Of a DNA stretch of 64,000 nt, positions 16,532-25,991 are shown one piece after another. The notes below the pieces were generated by a model, which was not told the origin of the DNA, did no database searches, and was given only the letters and a program-made list of their open reading frames with translations. Position 1 is the first letter of the stretch, and each line of letters begins with the position of its first letter. The stretch is from CG1-02-35-72 sp045046885 (GTDB lineage: Bacteria; Bacteroidota; Bacteroidia; Flavobacteriales; Flavobacteriaceae). The position numbers and the translations under genes were made by a program. Location: positions 1 to 64,000 of the forward strand of contig JASFYX010000043.1 of the NCBI GenBank assembly GCA_045046885.1. The letters are read 5' to 3'.

Positions 16532-17875
16532 ATGAAATCATCAATTAATGCTTTTATGGACTACGTTGAAGCACGTAATCCTCATGAGCCAGAATTTCTT
16601 CAAGCGGTAAAAGAGGTAGCCGAAGCTATAATACCTTTTATTAAAGATCATCCTGTTTACCAAAGTCAGAAAATTTTAGAACGTATGGTAGAACCCGAAC
16701 GCACTATTATTTTTAGAGTTCCTTGGGTAGACGACGAAGGTAATAATCACGTTAATCGCGGTTTTAGAGTCGAATTCAATTCGGCTATCGGTCCTTATAA
16801 AGGTGGATTGAGATTACACCCTTCTGTGAATTTAAGTATCCTAAAATTTTTAGGATTTGAACAAACTTTTAAAAACTCTTTAACTACTTTACCTATGGGT
16901 GGTGGTAAAGGGGGATCAGATTTTGAACCTAAAGGGAAATCGGATAATGAAGTTATGCGATTTTGCCAATCTTTTATGACCGAATTGTTCAGACATATTG
17001 GTCATAATACCGATGTGCCTGCAGGCGATATTGGTGTAGGAGGTAGAGAAATAGGCTATTTATTTGGTCAATATAAACGGTTAAAAAATGAGTTTACAGG
17101 TATTCTTACCGGTAAAGGTATGTCTTTTGGAGGGTCACTAATAAGACCAGAAGCAACAGGATACGGTACTGTCTATTTTGCCGAAAACATGTTAAAAACT
17201 AAAAATAAATCATTTAAAGGTCAGACGGTAGTTATTTCAGGATCTGGAAATGTAGCCCAATACGCTTGTGAAAAAGTAACACAATTGGGCGGAAAAGTAG
17301 TGACTTTTTCAGATTCTAGTGGCTTTATTTATGACGAAGCGGGAATTGATACCGAAAAATTAGCCTTTGTTTTTGAACTTAAAAATGTAAATCGCGGTCG
17401 CATAAAAGAGTATGTTGAGGAATATCCTGATGCTCAGTATTTCGAAGGTAAAAAACCTTGGGATATTAAATGTGATATAGCTTTACCTTGTGCTACCCAA
17501 AACGAAATTAATAAAGAAGATGCCGAAAAATTAATGTCACACGGCACTATTTGTGTAGCCGAAGGTGCTAATATGCCTTCTACACCCGAAGCAATAGAAG
17601 TTTTCCATAAAAATAAAATACTTTTTGCTCCCGGTAAAGCCTCAAATGCAGGAGGTGTTGCTGTGTCTGGTTTAGAAATGAGTCAAAATTCTATGCGCTT
17701 GAGTTGGTCAAGAGAAGAAGTAGATAAGAAACTTCACAGTATTATGAACGATATTCATCATACTTGTATGACCTATGGTAAAGAGCCAGACGGTTTTGTA
17801 GATTATATTAAAGGTGCCAACATTGCTGGCTTTATTAAAGTAGCCGATGCTATGTTAGCTCAAGGAATGGTTTAA
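16532..17875 (+). CDS. gdhA: Glutamate dehydrogenase, E. coli GdhA-like (probably NADP-specific)
   Basis: A 447-residue hexameric-type enzyme interconverting glutamate and 2-oxoglutarate plus ammonia. The substrate region GPYKGGLRLHPSVN and the LPMGGGKGGSDF segment are intact. The Rossmann segment SGSGNVAQYACEKVTQLGGKVVTFSDSSG matches the E. coli NADP enzyme closely, particularly SDSSG after the second strand. This suggests ammonia assimilation. A terminator follows at 17904-17933. A second, different copy lies 3.4 kb downstream. Confidence 0.93.
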   Translation: MKSSINAFMDYVEARNPHEPEFLQAVKEVAEAIIPFIKDHPVYQSQKILERMVEPERTIIFRVPWVDDEGNNHVNRGFRVEFNSAIGPYKGGLRLHPSVNLSILKFLGFEQTFKNSLTTLPMGGGKGGSDFEPKGKSDNEVMRFCQSFMTELFRHIGHNTDVPAGDIGVGGREIGYLFGQYKRLKNEFTGILTGKGMSFGGSLIRPEATGYGTVYFAENMLKTKNKSFKGQTVVISGSGNVAQYACEKVTQLGGKVVTFSDSSGFIYDEAGIDTEKLAFVFELKNVNRGRIKEYVEEYPDAQYFEGKKPWDIKCDIALPCATQNEINKEDAEKLMSHGTICVAEGANMPSTPEAIEVFHKNKILFAPGKASNAGGVAVSGLEMSQNSMRLSWSREEVDKKLHSIMNDIHHTCMTYGKEPDGFVDYIKGANIAGFIKVADAMLAQGMV

Positions 17876-17903
17876 TAACTATAAAACAAATCAATTAATT
17901 TTA

Positions 17904-17933
17904 AAAAGCTGCCAATTTTGGCAGCTTTTTTTA
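17904..17933 (+). terminator. Intrinsic terminator after the first glutamate dehydrogenase
   Basis: Stem AAAGCTGCC / GGCAGCTTT with loop AATTTT, followed by a run of T. Confidence 0.85.
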
Positions 17934-18003
17934 TGAAAAAAGCCCTTAAAAAGATAAAAATTAAGACTAAAATGATATCTTGCATTTTGAAATTGCGTTC
18001 TAA

Positions 18004-21000
18004 ATGACACACAAAAAACCACTTCCTAATTTAAGAACCTACGAGTTTGGCGAAGTAGCCTTTAACGAACTCATGCAAAATAGAATAAACAAGGTACTTA
18101 TTGTGTGCTCAAATTACGACTATTATATGCTAGAGTCAGATGGAAGAATTGACGAGCAAATTTTTAATGAATACACTTCTTTAAACCTAAGATATCCACC
18201 AAGTTTTGTTCATGCCAATTCAGCTAAAAGAGCTATTAGAAAATTAAATACCAATAAAATAGACTTGGTTATAACTTGGTTAGATGTGGGTAGTTACAAC
18301 GCTTTCGAGGCCTCTAAACAAATAAAAGATGCTTTTTCTGATGTGCCTATAGTAGCTTTAAGCCTTAATTCAGCAGAATTAAGAAAAAGACTTAAAACAG
18401 AGAAAGCGGGTGTTATAGATTATGTGTTTCATTGGAATGGCAATGTGGATATTTTTTTAGCTATTATTAAGTTGATAGAAGACAGGATGAATGCCGAGCA
18501 TGACATCAGCAAAATAGGTGTAAAAGCGATTTTGTTGGTAGAAGATTCACTAAAATTCTATTCACGCTATCTACCCATTATCTATAAAATTATATTAAAA
18601 CAAACACGCTCTTTTATGTCAGAGGGACTAAACGAGCACCGCCGTATGATGCTTATGCGTGGAAGACCTAAAATTTTGCTGGCTGTAAATTATGAAGATG
18701 GTTTAGATTTATTTGAAAAACACAGACAAAATCTATTAGGCGTTATTTCTGATGTAAGTTATTCCAGAGAAGGTGTAAGAGATAAACAAGCGGGCTTTGA
18801 ATTTTTAAAATATGTACGCAGTTATAAACGTTATTTCCCTTTTTTAATTCAATCTTCTGATATTGAAAATGAAGCCCTTACGCTAGAGTTAAAAGGTAAA
18901 TTTCTTTACAAATACTCTGAAACTTTAGGTGTTGATTTAAAAAATTATATCAATAAATATTTTTCATTTGGCGATTTTGAATTTTGGGATCCTGATCAAA
19001 TGAAAGTTTTAACTGTTGTAAAAGATTTAACCGAATTTAGAAAAGCTTTAAATACCGTTAGCAAAGCTTCTATTGCATACCATGCCCAACGCAGTGAATA
19101 TTCTAAATGGTTAAAATCTCGTGCTTTATTTCCTTTGGCAAATTTATTTAGCAACGTAGAATACGATGATTTTGAAGATGCAGAACAAATAAGAAATTTT
19201 TTATTAGAAGCTATTAAAACTTACCGTATTTACAGATCAAGGGGCGTTATTGTTAAATTCGAAAAAGATAAATATGACGAATTTTTGGGTTTTGCCCGTA
19301 TTGGCGATGGTTCTTTGGGAGGCAAAGCAAGAGGTCTGGCATTTATCGATTCTTTTTTAAAGCGTCGTAAGCTTTTTAATAAATACGATGATGTCCATAT
19401 TTCTATTCCGCGTACGGTTGTATTAACAACAGATTTATTTGATGAGTTTATAGAAAAACACAATTTAATAAAGTTTGTAGCAAAATGTAATGACGATGAT
19501 GAAATATTAAATAAATTTAATTCTAAACCATTACCCGATTGGATTTTGCAAGATATTCAAGCTTTTTTAAACGTCGTTAAAAGACCTATTGCTGTAAGGT
19601 CGTCTAGTGTTTTAGAAGATTCACATTATCAGCCATTTGCAGGTGTTTTCGCAACTTATATGATACCCAATACAAACGATGAGCGCATGTTGAATATGGT
19701 TTCAAATGCTGTTAAATCGGTTATTGCCTCGGCCTTTTTTCAAAGTAGTAAAAGTTATTTAAAAGCGACGGCACACAGTATAGAAGAAGATAAGATGGCT
19801 GTCATTTTACAAGAAGTTACTGGTAAACAATATAATGATGTTTATTATCCTAACATATCGGGTGTCGCCCGATCTATAAATTTTTATCCGTTAGGAAACG
19901 AGAAACCAAACGAGGGTATTGCCAAAATTGCCACGGGATTAGGAGAAATAATTGTAGGAGGCGGAAAAGTTTTAAGATTCTCGCCAAAGCATCCCAAAAA
20001 AGTATTACAATTGTCATCACCCGATTCAACACAACGTGATACCCAACAGTACTTGTATGGCTTAGATTTAAATCCGGACAGTTATAAAATATCAACAAGC
20101 GAATCTATAAATAAAAAGAAATTAACTATCCGTAAAGTTAAAAATCATGGGTCTTTAAAATTTGTGGCCTCAACTTACGATTTGCAAAACAACATTATAA
20201 GACCGGGTGTTTTACATGATGGCATAAGAGTTATTACTTTTGATAATGTTCTTAAATATGACACTTTTCCGCTGCCCGAAATATTACAAGATTTGTTAAC
20301 TATTGGACAAAGAGAAATGCGGAATCCTATAGAAATGGAATTTGCTGTTAACCTTGATGTGCCAAAAGGTAAAGCTAGGATTTTTAGTTTTTTACAAATA
20401 AGACCCATTGTAGAAAGTATAGAAACCAAAAGTTTATTACCAACCGATTTAAAAAATGAAGAAACTATAATTTATTCTGAGTCGGCATTGGGTAATGGCA
20501 GTTACGATTATATTTACGATTTTGTTTATGTAAGACCCGAGACTTTTAATCCGGCAAATACTAGAGATATTGCCGCGGCTGTAGAGATCCTAAATAAAAA
20601 ATTTGTAGAAGAAGATAAACACTATATTCTGGTAGGTCCTGGACGTTGGGGTTCTAGCGATCCTTGGTTGGGTATTCCAGTTATTTGGCCTCAAATATCG
20701 GCGGCAAAGGTAATTGTCGAAGCGGGTTTACACGATTTTAGAATAGATCCCAGTCAAGGCACCCATTTTTTTCAAAACCTAACGTCATTTAAAGTGGGGT
20801 ATTTTACCATAAATCCTTTTATAAACGACGGCTTTTTTGATTTAGAATACCTTAACAAACAACCGTCTGTTTGCGAAAATAAATTTTTAAGACACATTAG
20901 ATTCAAAAGCCCTTTAAAAGTAATAATAGAAGGCAAAACCAATAGAGCCGCTATTTTTAAAGAGAATTATGAATTGAAAAATCCAGAAAACGAGGGCGAT

Positions 21001-21039
21001 ATATCTGGAGAAGAATTACCCCCTCAAGGATTTATGTAA
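18004..21039 (+). CDS. PEP synthase-like ATP-grasp protein with N-terminal receiver-like region
   Basis: A 1011-residue cytoplasmic protein. Residues about 25-160 and 170-330 resemble degenerate response-regulator receiver folds (ILLVEDSLKFY). From about residue 429 a PPDK/PEP synthase nucleotide-binding domain begins (GDGSLGGKARGL), with the signature RPIAVRSSSVLEDS and FAGVFATY near 525-545, and a late GPGRWGSSDPWLGIP motif near 880. The phosphohistidine swivel domain (GGxxSHAA) and the PEP-binding barrel of real PEP synthase are absent, so it cannot carry out that full reaction. It lies between two glutamate dehydrogenase genes on the same strand. A regulatory or nucleotide-transfer role is inferred. 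Confidence 0.75.
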   Translation: MTHKKPLPNLRTYEFGEVAFNELMQNRINKVLIVCSNYDYYMLESDGRIDEQIFNEYTSLNLRYPPSFVHANSAKRAIRKLNTNKIDLVITWLDVGSYNAFEASKQIKDAFSDVPIVALSLNSAELRKRLKTEKAGVIDYVFHWNGNVDIFLAIIKLIEDRMNAEHDISKIGVKAILLVEDSLKFYSRYLPIIYKIILKQTRSFMSEGLNEHRRMMLMRGRPKILLAVNYEDGLDLFEKHRQNLLGVISDVSYSREGVRDKQAGFEFLKYVRSYKRYFPFLIQSSDIENEALTLELKGKFLYKYSETLGVDLKNYINKYFSFGDFEFWDPDQMKVLTVVKDLTEFRKALNTVSKASIAYHAQRSEYSKWLKSRALFPLANLFSNVEYDDFEDAEQIRNFLLEAIKTYRIYRSRGVIVKFEKDKYDEFLGFARIGDGSLGGKARGLAFIDSFLKRRKLFNKYDDVHISIPRTVVLTTDLFDEFIEKHNLIKFVAKCNDDDEILNKFNSKPLPDWILQDIQAFLNVVKRPIAVRSSSVLEDSHYQPFAGVFATYMIPNTNDERMLNMVSNAVKSVIASAFFQSSKSYLKATAHSIEEDKMAVILQEVTGKQYNDVYYPNISGVARSINFYPLGNEKPNEGIAKIATGLGEIIVGGGKVLRFSPKHPKKVLQLSSPDSTQRDTQQYLYGLDLNPDSYKISTSESINKKKLTIRKVKNHGSLKFVASTYDLQNNIIRPGVLHDGIRVITFDNVLKYDTFPLPEILQDLLTIGQREMRNPIEMEFAVNLDVPKGKARIFSFLQIRPIVESIETKSLLPTDLKNEETIIYSESALGNGSYDYIYDFVYVRPETFNPANTRDIAAAVEILNKKFVEEDKHYILVGPGRWGSSDPWLGIPVIWPQISAAKVIVEAGLHDFRIDPSQGTHFFQNLTSFKVGYFTINPFINDGFFDLEYLNKQPSVCENKFLRHIRFKSPLKVIIEGKTNRAAIFKENYELKNPENEGDISGEELPPQGFM

Positions 21040-21175
21040 CAAATGTTAAACAATTTTCTAGTTTTCAAATAAAATACGGCTATTTGGTTGATAAACAGCA
21101 AAGTGTATATTAAAAAATAGCTATCATATTCTTAAAATAATTTACAAAAATTAAGAATAATGAAATTATTATAAG

Positions 21176-21183
21176 TATTTTTG
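21176..21183 (+). promoter_or_regulatory. Predicted promoter -7 element of second glutamate dehydrogenase
   Basis: TATTTTTG, 60 bp before the start of the second glutamate dehydrogenase; the surrounding 203-bp gap has no other feature. Confidence 0.5.
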
Positions 21184-21242
21184 TGCCTTTATTTTTAATA
21201 AGTAAAACTTAAACAATTTAAATCAATTTCATATTTAATATT

Positions 21243-22580
21243 ATGAATGTAAAAAATATATTATCAGACCTAGAAAAGAAACATCCTGGAGAACAGGAAT
21301 ACCTTCAAGCGGTTCGCGAAGTTTTAGAATCTATAGAAGGTGTTTACAATGAAAATCCGCAATACGAAGCGGCCAAAATCATAGAACGTTTGGTAGAACC
21401 CGACCGTATTTTAACTTTCCGAGTGGCTTGGACAGACGATGAAGGTCAAGTAAATGTAAACTTAGGCTATCGCATACAATTTAACAATGCCATTGGCCCT
21501 TACAAAGGAGGGCTTCGTTTTCACTCAAGTGTCAATTTAAGCATCCTTAAATTTTTAGGGTTTGAGCAAATATTTAAAAATGCTTTAACAACTTTACCTA
21601 TGGGTGGTGCTAAAGGGGGTTCTGACTTTAACCCACGTGGTAAATCAGATGCCGAAATTATGCGTTTTTGTCAAGCTTTTATGCTTGAGTTATGGCGTGT
21701 AATTGGCCCTAGTACAGATGTGCCTGCCGGCGATATTGGTACAGGAGGTCGCGAAATTGGTTATCTCTACGGTATGTATAAAAAATTACAACAAGAAAAT
21801 ACCGGTATCTTAACAGGTAAAGGCCTTAATTGGGGTGGGAGTTTAATCAGACCCGAAGCCACAGGTTTTGGAGCGACTTATTTTACTGAGGAAATGCTAA
21901 AAGCCAATAACGATTCTTTTGAAGGAAAAACCGTAACAGTATCAGGCTTCGGTAATGTCGCTTGGGGTGTAGCCCTTAAAGTGACCGAATTAGGTGGTAA
22001 AGTGGTTACCATTTCAGGCCCTGACGGTTATATTTATGACGAAGCCGGTTTAGATGAAGATAAAATAGACTATTTGTTAGCGCTACGCGCTTCTAATAAT
22101 GATATCGTTTCACCTTACGCCGAAGAGTTTCCGGAGTCCAAGTTCATTCCGGGTAAAAAACCATGGGAAGTAAAATGCGATATCGCTATGCCAAGTGCTA
22201 CGCAAAACGAATTAAACGGTGACGATGCGGCACAACTTATTGCCAATGGTGTTAAATATGTAGTTGAAGTGTCTAATATGGGTTGTACCCCCGAAGCCGT
22301 AGAAGCTATTCATAACGCGCAATTGCCATTTGGCCCAGGTAAAGCCGTAAATGCTGGTGGCGTGGGTGTTTCTGGTTTAGAAATGAGTCAAAATGCGATG
22401 AAATTAAATTGGACAGTCGAAGAGGTTGATGTCAAATTACACCATATGATGTCATCAATTCACGGTGCTTGTATAAAATATGGTACACAAAACGACGGCT
22501 ACGTAAATTATGTAAAAGGGGCAAATATTGCCGGCTTTATAAAAGTAGCTGATGCCATGTTAGATCAAGGAATTATTTAA
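21243..22580 (+). CDS. Glutamate dehydrogenase, second paralogue (Bacteroides NAD-type-like)
   Basis: A 445-residue paralogue of the gene at 16532 with the same core (GPYKGGLRFHSSVN, LPMGGAKGGSDF). Its coenzyme segment is different: SGFGNVAWGVALKVTELGGKVVTISGPDGYIYDEAG, which matches the Bacteroidota enzymes that use NAD or both cofactors. Having both types suggests one enzyme assimilates ammonia and the other oxidises glutamate; the cofactor assignment is inference from this segment. It ends at a terminator (22602-22633). Confidence 0.92.
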   Translation: MNVKNILSDLEKKHPGEQEYLQAVREVLESIEGVYNENPQYEAAKIIERLVEPDRILTFRVAWTDDEGQVNVNLGYRIQFNNAIGPYKGGLRFHSSVNLSILKFLGFEQIFKNALTTLPMGGAKGGSDFNPRGKSDAEIMRFCQAFMLELWRVIGPSTDVPAGDIGTGGREIGYLYGMYKKLQQENTGILTGKGLNWGGSLIRPEATGFGATYFTEEMLKANNDSFEGKTVTVSGFGNVAWGVALKVTELGGKVVTISGPDGYIYDEAGLDEDKIDYLLALRASNNDIVSPYAEEFPESKFIPGKKPWEVKCDIAMPSATQNELNGDDAAQLIANGVKYVVEVSNMGCTPEAVEAIHNAQLPFGPGKAVNAGGVGVSGLEMSQNAMKLNWTVEEVDVKLHHMMSSIHGACIKYGTQNDGYVNYVKGANIAGFIKVADAMLDQGII

Positions 22581-22601
22581 CATTAAATGTAAATAAACTT
22601 T

Positions 22602-22633
22602 AAAAAGGCTTGCCGTTTGGTAAGCCTTTTTTT
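22602..22633 (+). terminator. Intrinsic terminator after the second glutamate dehydrogenase
   Basis: Stem AAAAAGGCTTGCC / GGTAAGCCTTTTT with a short GTTT loop and T-run. It ends 12 bp before the dinB start codon. Confidence 0.85.
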
Positions 22634-22645
22634 GTATGTTTAAAA

Positions 22646-23737
22646 ATGGAATTGACAGGGTCTTTAAAAAAAATTATCCATATTGATATGGATGCCTTTT
22701 TTGCTTCGGTAGAGCAATTAGACAATCCCGATTTAAGAGGTAAAGCGCTAGCTGTCGGTGGTGGCGCAGAACGTGGCGTAGTGGCGGCTGCCAGTTATGA
22801 AGCACGAAAATTTGGCGTGTTTTCGGCAATGAGTGGCGCATTGGCTAAGAAAAAATGTCCGCATCTCATCTTTGTCAAACCCCGATTTGAACGTTATAAA
22901 GAAATCTCCAAAAAAATAAAAGCTATCTTTTATGATTATACCGATTTGGTAGAACCTTTATCTCTAGACGAAGCTTATTTAGATATTACCCAAAACAAAA
23001 AAGGAAATCCTTCTGCCAGTTTGATAGCTCAAGAAATAAGGCAACGCATATACGATGAATTGGGTTTACGTGCTTCGGCGGGAATTTCTATCAATAAATT
23101 TGTGGCAAAAGTGGCCTCTGATATTAATAAACCCAATGGTCAAAAAACTATTCCGCCGGAAGATGTTTTAACTTTTCTAGAAGAATTGCCTATAGAAAAG
23201 TTTTACGGTATTGGTAAAGTCACAGCAACTAAAATGTATAATCTAGGTGTTTTTAATGGAAAAGATTTAAAATCGAAATCTGTAGATTTTTTAACAGATA
23301 ATTTCAAGAAATCAGGAGCTCATTATTACAACATAGTACGCGGTATTCAAAAAAGTGAAGTCAAATCCCATCGCATTCGTAAATCTGTTGCCGCCGAGCA
23401 TACTTTTGCAAAAAATTTAACTTCTGAAATATTTATGCTCAGCAAACTTGAAAAAATTTCAGAAGAGTTAGAGCAACGTTTATTACGTTCTAAAGTATCG
23501 GGTAAAACCATTACTTTAAAAATAAAATACAGCGATTTTAAAATCCAAACCCGTAGTAAAACCATACCTTATTTTGTAAAAGACAAAACCCTTATTTTAG
23601 AAACCGTAAAAGAATTATTGTTTCAAGAAAAGGTGTCGAATTCTGTACGGCTTTTAGGGATATCTGTAACCAATTTAAATACCCAAACTAAAAAAGTAGA
23701 GAAAGTAGGTGCTGTGCAGTTGAAATTCGACTTTTAA
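22646..23737 (+). CDS. dinB: DNA polymerase IV (Y family)
   Basis: Translesion polymerase of 363 residues. The catalytic carboxylates lie in IHIDMDAFFASVEQ and SLDEAYLDIT, followed by the helix-hairpin-helix (YGIGKVTATKMYNLG) and a little-finger domain. There is no obvious C-terminal clamp-binding peptide beyond the QLKFDF end. The ATG at 22646 is preferred; the frame extends upstream into the preceding terminator. Confidence 0.94.
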   Translation: MELTGSLKKIIHIDMDAFFASVEQLDNPDLRGKALAVGGGAERGVVAAASYEARKFGVFSAMSGALAKKKCPHLIFVKPRFERYKEISKKIKAIFYDYTDLVEPLSLDEAYLDITQNKKGNPSASLIAQEIRQRIYDELGLRASAGISINKFVAKVASDINKPNGQKTIPPEDVLTFLEELPIEKFYGIGKVTATKMYNLGVFNGKDLKSKSVDFLTDNFKKSGAHYYNIVRGIQKSEVKSHRIRKSVAAEHTFAKNLTSEIFMLSKLEKISEELEQRLLRSKVSGKTITLKIKYSDFKIQTRSKTIPYFVKDKTLILETVKELLFQEKVSNSVRLLGISVTNLNTQTKKVEKVGAVQLKFDF

Positions 23738-23779
23738 AAAGCCTTCAATTTTTCTCAGGTTGACAATAGACAAAATCAA

Positions 23780-23800
23780 GTCACTCTGAGCGGCGTCGAA
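23780..23800. repeat. Half-copy of TGAGCG/GTCGAA intergenic repeat
   Basis: Shows the GTCACTCTGAGCG core followed by GCGTCGAA, matching one arm of the full palindrome at 27457-27527. Confidence 0.5.
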
Positions 23801-23859
23801 AAGTTTATAACATACTTATTATAAATACTTTGTATTGCTATTATTATTCAAAAATTAAC

Positions 23860-23867
23860 TATCTTTG
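23860..23867 (+). promoter_or_regulatory. Predicted -7 element of T9SS cargo gene
   Basis: TATCTTTG, 69 bp before the start codon of the secreted protein gene. Confidence 0.45.
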
Positions 23868-23936
23868 GTTTTGTGTCTGTCAGGCAGGTATTTTATGATG
23901 TCTCAAGGTCATTGGTTGTAAGTTACAAACAAATCT

Positions 23937-24638
23937 ATGAAGTACTTAATTTTACTTATATCAATATTTTTCTCCTTAAATTCTTTGGCTCAGAGTCCTG
24001 ATCCAAATTTATTTCAAACCTGGTATTTATCTTCTATTCAAGCAAGCGACGCAGATACAATTTATAGAATTAAAGATTTAATACCTCCTATTACACCTTA
24101 TGTCACAATTTTAGATAATTTAGAATTTAGTGGAGAGGGTGCTTGTAACACTTTTAATGGAAAATATAATTTTCAAACACCTAATTTTTTGACGATTGAT
24201 AATAATGTATTTGCAGAAACAACAAACATTTGCGGTATTGATTTATACAATTATTTTGAAAATTCATATTTAGGATTTATGAATGGGACGTGGTGGTATG
24301 AAATTACTCAAGATGCTAACGACCTGATTTTAACTATTTATAATGGTGTTTTTGGCCATGCTATTTTTAAGAATACCACGCTCAGTTCAACAGACTTCAC
24401 TTTAAATAAAATTGAAGTTTATCCCATACCAAGTGACTCTCAGGTTTTTATAGCATCTAACAATATCACCATCACAAAAATTAAAATCTACAACACTTTA
24501 GGACAAGTGATAAAAACAGTAAACAAAAATTTTAAAAGTTTGGATATTTCTGATTTATCTGAAGGAATTTATCTAATGAAAATTTTTACAGAACTTGGAA
24601 CTATAAACAAAAGAATCATAAAACAAAGCTCTGACTGA
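23937..24638 (+). CDS. Secreted META-like protein with T9SS sorting domain
   Basis: A 233-residue protein with a signal peptide (cleavage after SLAQ, about residue 19). The middle part resembles the META/HslJ domain: TWYLSSIQ, FSGEGACNTFNGKY and a later conserved cysteine in TNICGI. Residues about 155-233 are a type A type IX secretion C-terminal domain (VYPIPSDSQVFI, IKIYNTLGQVIKT, LSEGIYLMKI). It is therefore expected to cross the outer membrane through the gliding-associated type IX system. The exact function is unknown. Confidence 0.82.
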   Translation: MKYLILLISIFFSLNSLAQSPDPNLFQTWYLSSIQASDADTIYRIKDLIPPITPYVTILDNLEFSGEGACNTFNGKYNFQTPNFLTIDNNVFAETTNICGIDLYNYFENSYLGFMNGTWWYEITQDANDLILTIYNGVFGHAIFKNTTLSSTDFTLNKIEVYPIPSDSQVFIASNNITITKIKIYNTLGQVIKTVNKNFKSLDISDLSEGIYLMKIFTELGTINKRIIKQSSD

Positions 24639-24713
24639 AGATAGAAATTTTAAACTTTGTGAAACTTCTTTTTCTTGGTGAATCTCTGTGCAATATGTGG
24701 GTAGCGTAGCTTC

Positions 24714-25847
24714 TTACAAATCCTCTTTTCTATAAATTATATCTCTGTCTTTTAAATACTTTAAAACATAGTTAAAAACCCCTTTTTCTTTACCGATTAA
24801 CTCAGGTGGAAAAACACCTTTTTTATTAAATAAGCCTTCTAAAAATAAGTTAGCAGCGGCTGTAGCTGTGTAACCTGTTGTTCTGGCCATTGATGAGGTT
24901 TGTGTTTCGGGGCAATAAGTGTCATTTAAATGATACACAATTGTTTTTTTATGTCCCTTTTTGTCTGTGCCTTTTATGGTGATGCGCATAACCGTCAATT
25001 CTTCTTCTGTATCCCCTAATTTCCATTCGTTAAACAATACTTTTGATGAAAATTCAAGAGGTGAAATTTCTGTACCATTTAAATTAATAGTTTTTGTGTT
25101 AAAAAAACCACTTTTCTTTAAAACACTTACATATTCTACGTGACCCGGATAACGCAATGTCTTTTCTTTCATATTTTTAATATGAGGCATTGTATAAATC
25201 AGAGAACGTAAGCCGTCTGAATTAAAGGATTCTAAAGTTCCGACACCTTTAAAATTAACAAGCTCAACATCCGATAAGGCCTCTTTTACAATGATGTTAC
25301 CGTTTTCTACATAACGCGCAGGACGTGTGTATTCTTCTATGACGTCAACAGGAGAGAAGGGCGCTTTATAATTAAAAGGCCATTTTTTTACTTTGGGTAA
25401 ACCGCCTACCAGACATTCAAAATCGGTTATATTAAGTTGCTCATTGTAATGACCTAAAATAATGTTGCCCATACCGGGTGCTACGCCACAATCGACAATA
25501 GCTGTCACATTATTTTCTATAGCGAGGGTATTTAAGGCGAGCGCATCTTCTGGGAAAAAGGAAATATCTATTACGTTTTTCCGAGCTTCGATAATACTTT
25601 TTAAAGTGTTAAAGCCTAAAAATCCGGGAACAGCACAAATTACTAAATCAAAGGACTGTAAGGTTTTTTGTAATGTTGTTTTATCTGTTACATCGATTTG
25701 TAAAGTGTTTAAAGCGTCACATTTTTGTTTTGATGCTGCTAAAGCTGGAGTGCTAAAATCGGCTAAAGTAACCTTGTGTTTTGTTGTTAAATCTATGGCC
25801 ATTGTACGGCCTACCATACCAGCACCAAGTACTATAATTGTATTCAT
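24714..25847 (-). CDS. Saccharopine dehydrogenase family oxidoreductase
   Basis: A 377-residue cytoplasmic NAD(P)-dependent enzyme. The Rossmann motif VLGAGMVGRTMA is at the N terminus, followed by VICAVPGFLGFNTLKSIIEARKNVIDISFF and CGVAPGMGNIILGH, as in the saccharopine reductase/dehydrogenase family. The ATG at 25847 puts the Rossmann fold at the very start; the longer frame adds 28 unlikely residues. It may act in lysine degradation or biosynthesis, but no pathway neighbour confirms this. Confidence 0.82.
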   Translation of the reverse strand: MNTIIVLGAGMVGRTMAIDLTTKHKVTLADFSTPALAASKQKCDALNTLQIDVTDKTTLQKTLQSFDLVICAVPGFLGFNTLKSIIEARKNVIDISFFPEDALALNTLAIENNVTAIVDCGVAPGMGNIILGHYNEQLNITDFECLVGGLPKVKKWPFNYKAPFSPVDVIEEYTRPARYVENGNIIVKEALSDVELVNFKGVGTLESFNSDGLRSLIYTMPHIKNMKEKTLRYPGHVEYVSVLKKSGFFNTKTINLNGTEISPLEFSSKVLFNEWKLGDTEEELTVMRITIKGTDKKGHKKTIVYHLNDTYCPETQTSSMARTTGYTATAAANLFLEGLFNKKGVFPPELIGKEKGVFNYVLKYLKDRDIIYRKEDL

Positions 25848-25991
25848 TTTTTTAAAGTTTAAGTGAAATAAAAAGGTTTTGAAAATCTGAAAATTGCAGA
25901 GATAAACTATAACCCAGGGATAAATATCCAAGGCATTTCAGAAATGTGTTTTGTGCATTTTGTTTTCACGGATTAAACTTACAATATTATT

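Noticed and set aside
18004..21039. True phosphoenolpyruvate synthase
   Set aside because: The GGxxSHAA phosphohistidine motif and the C-terminal PEP-binding barrel are missing.
22610..22645. N-terminal extension of dinB
   Set aside because: It runs through the terminator of the preceding gene; the ATG at 22646 starts the conserved sequence.
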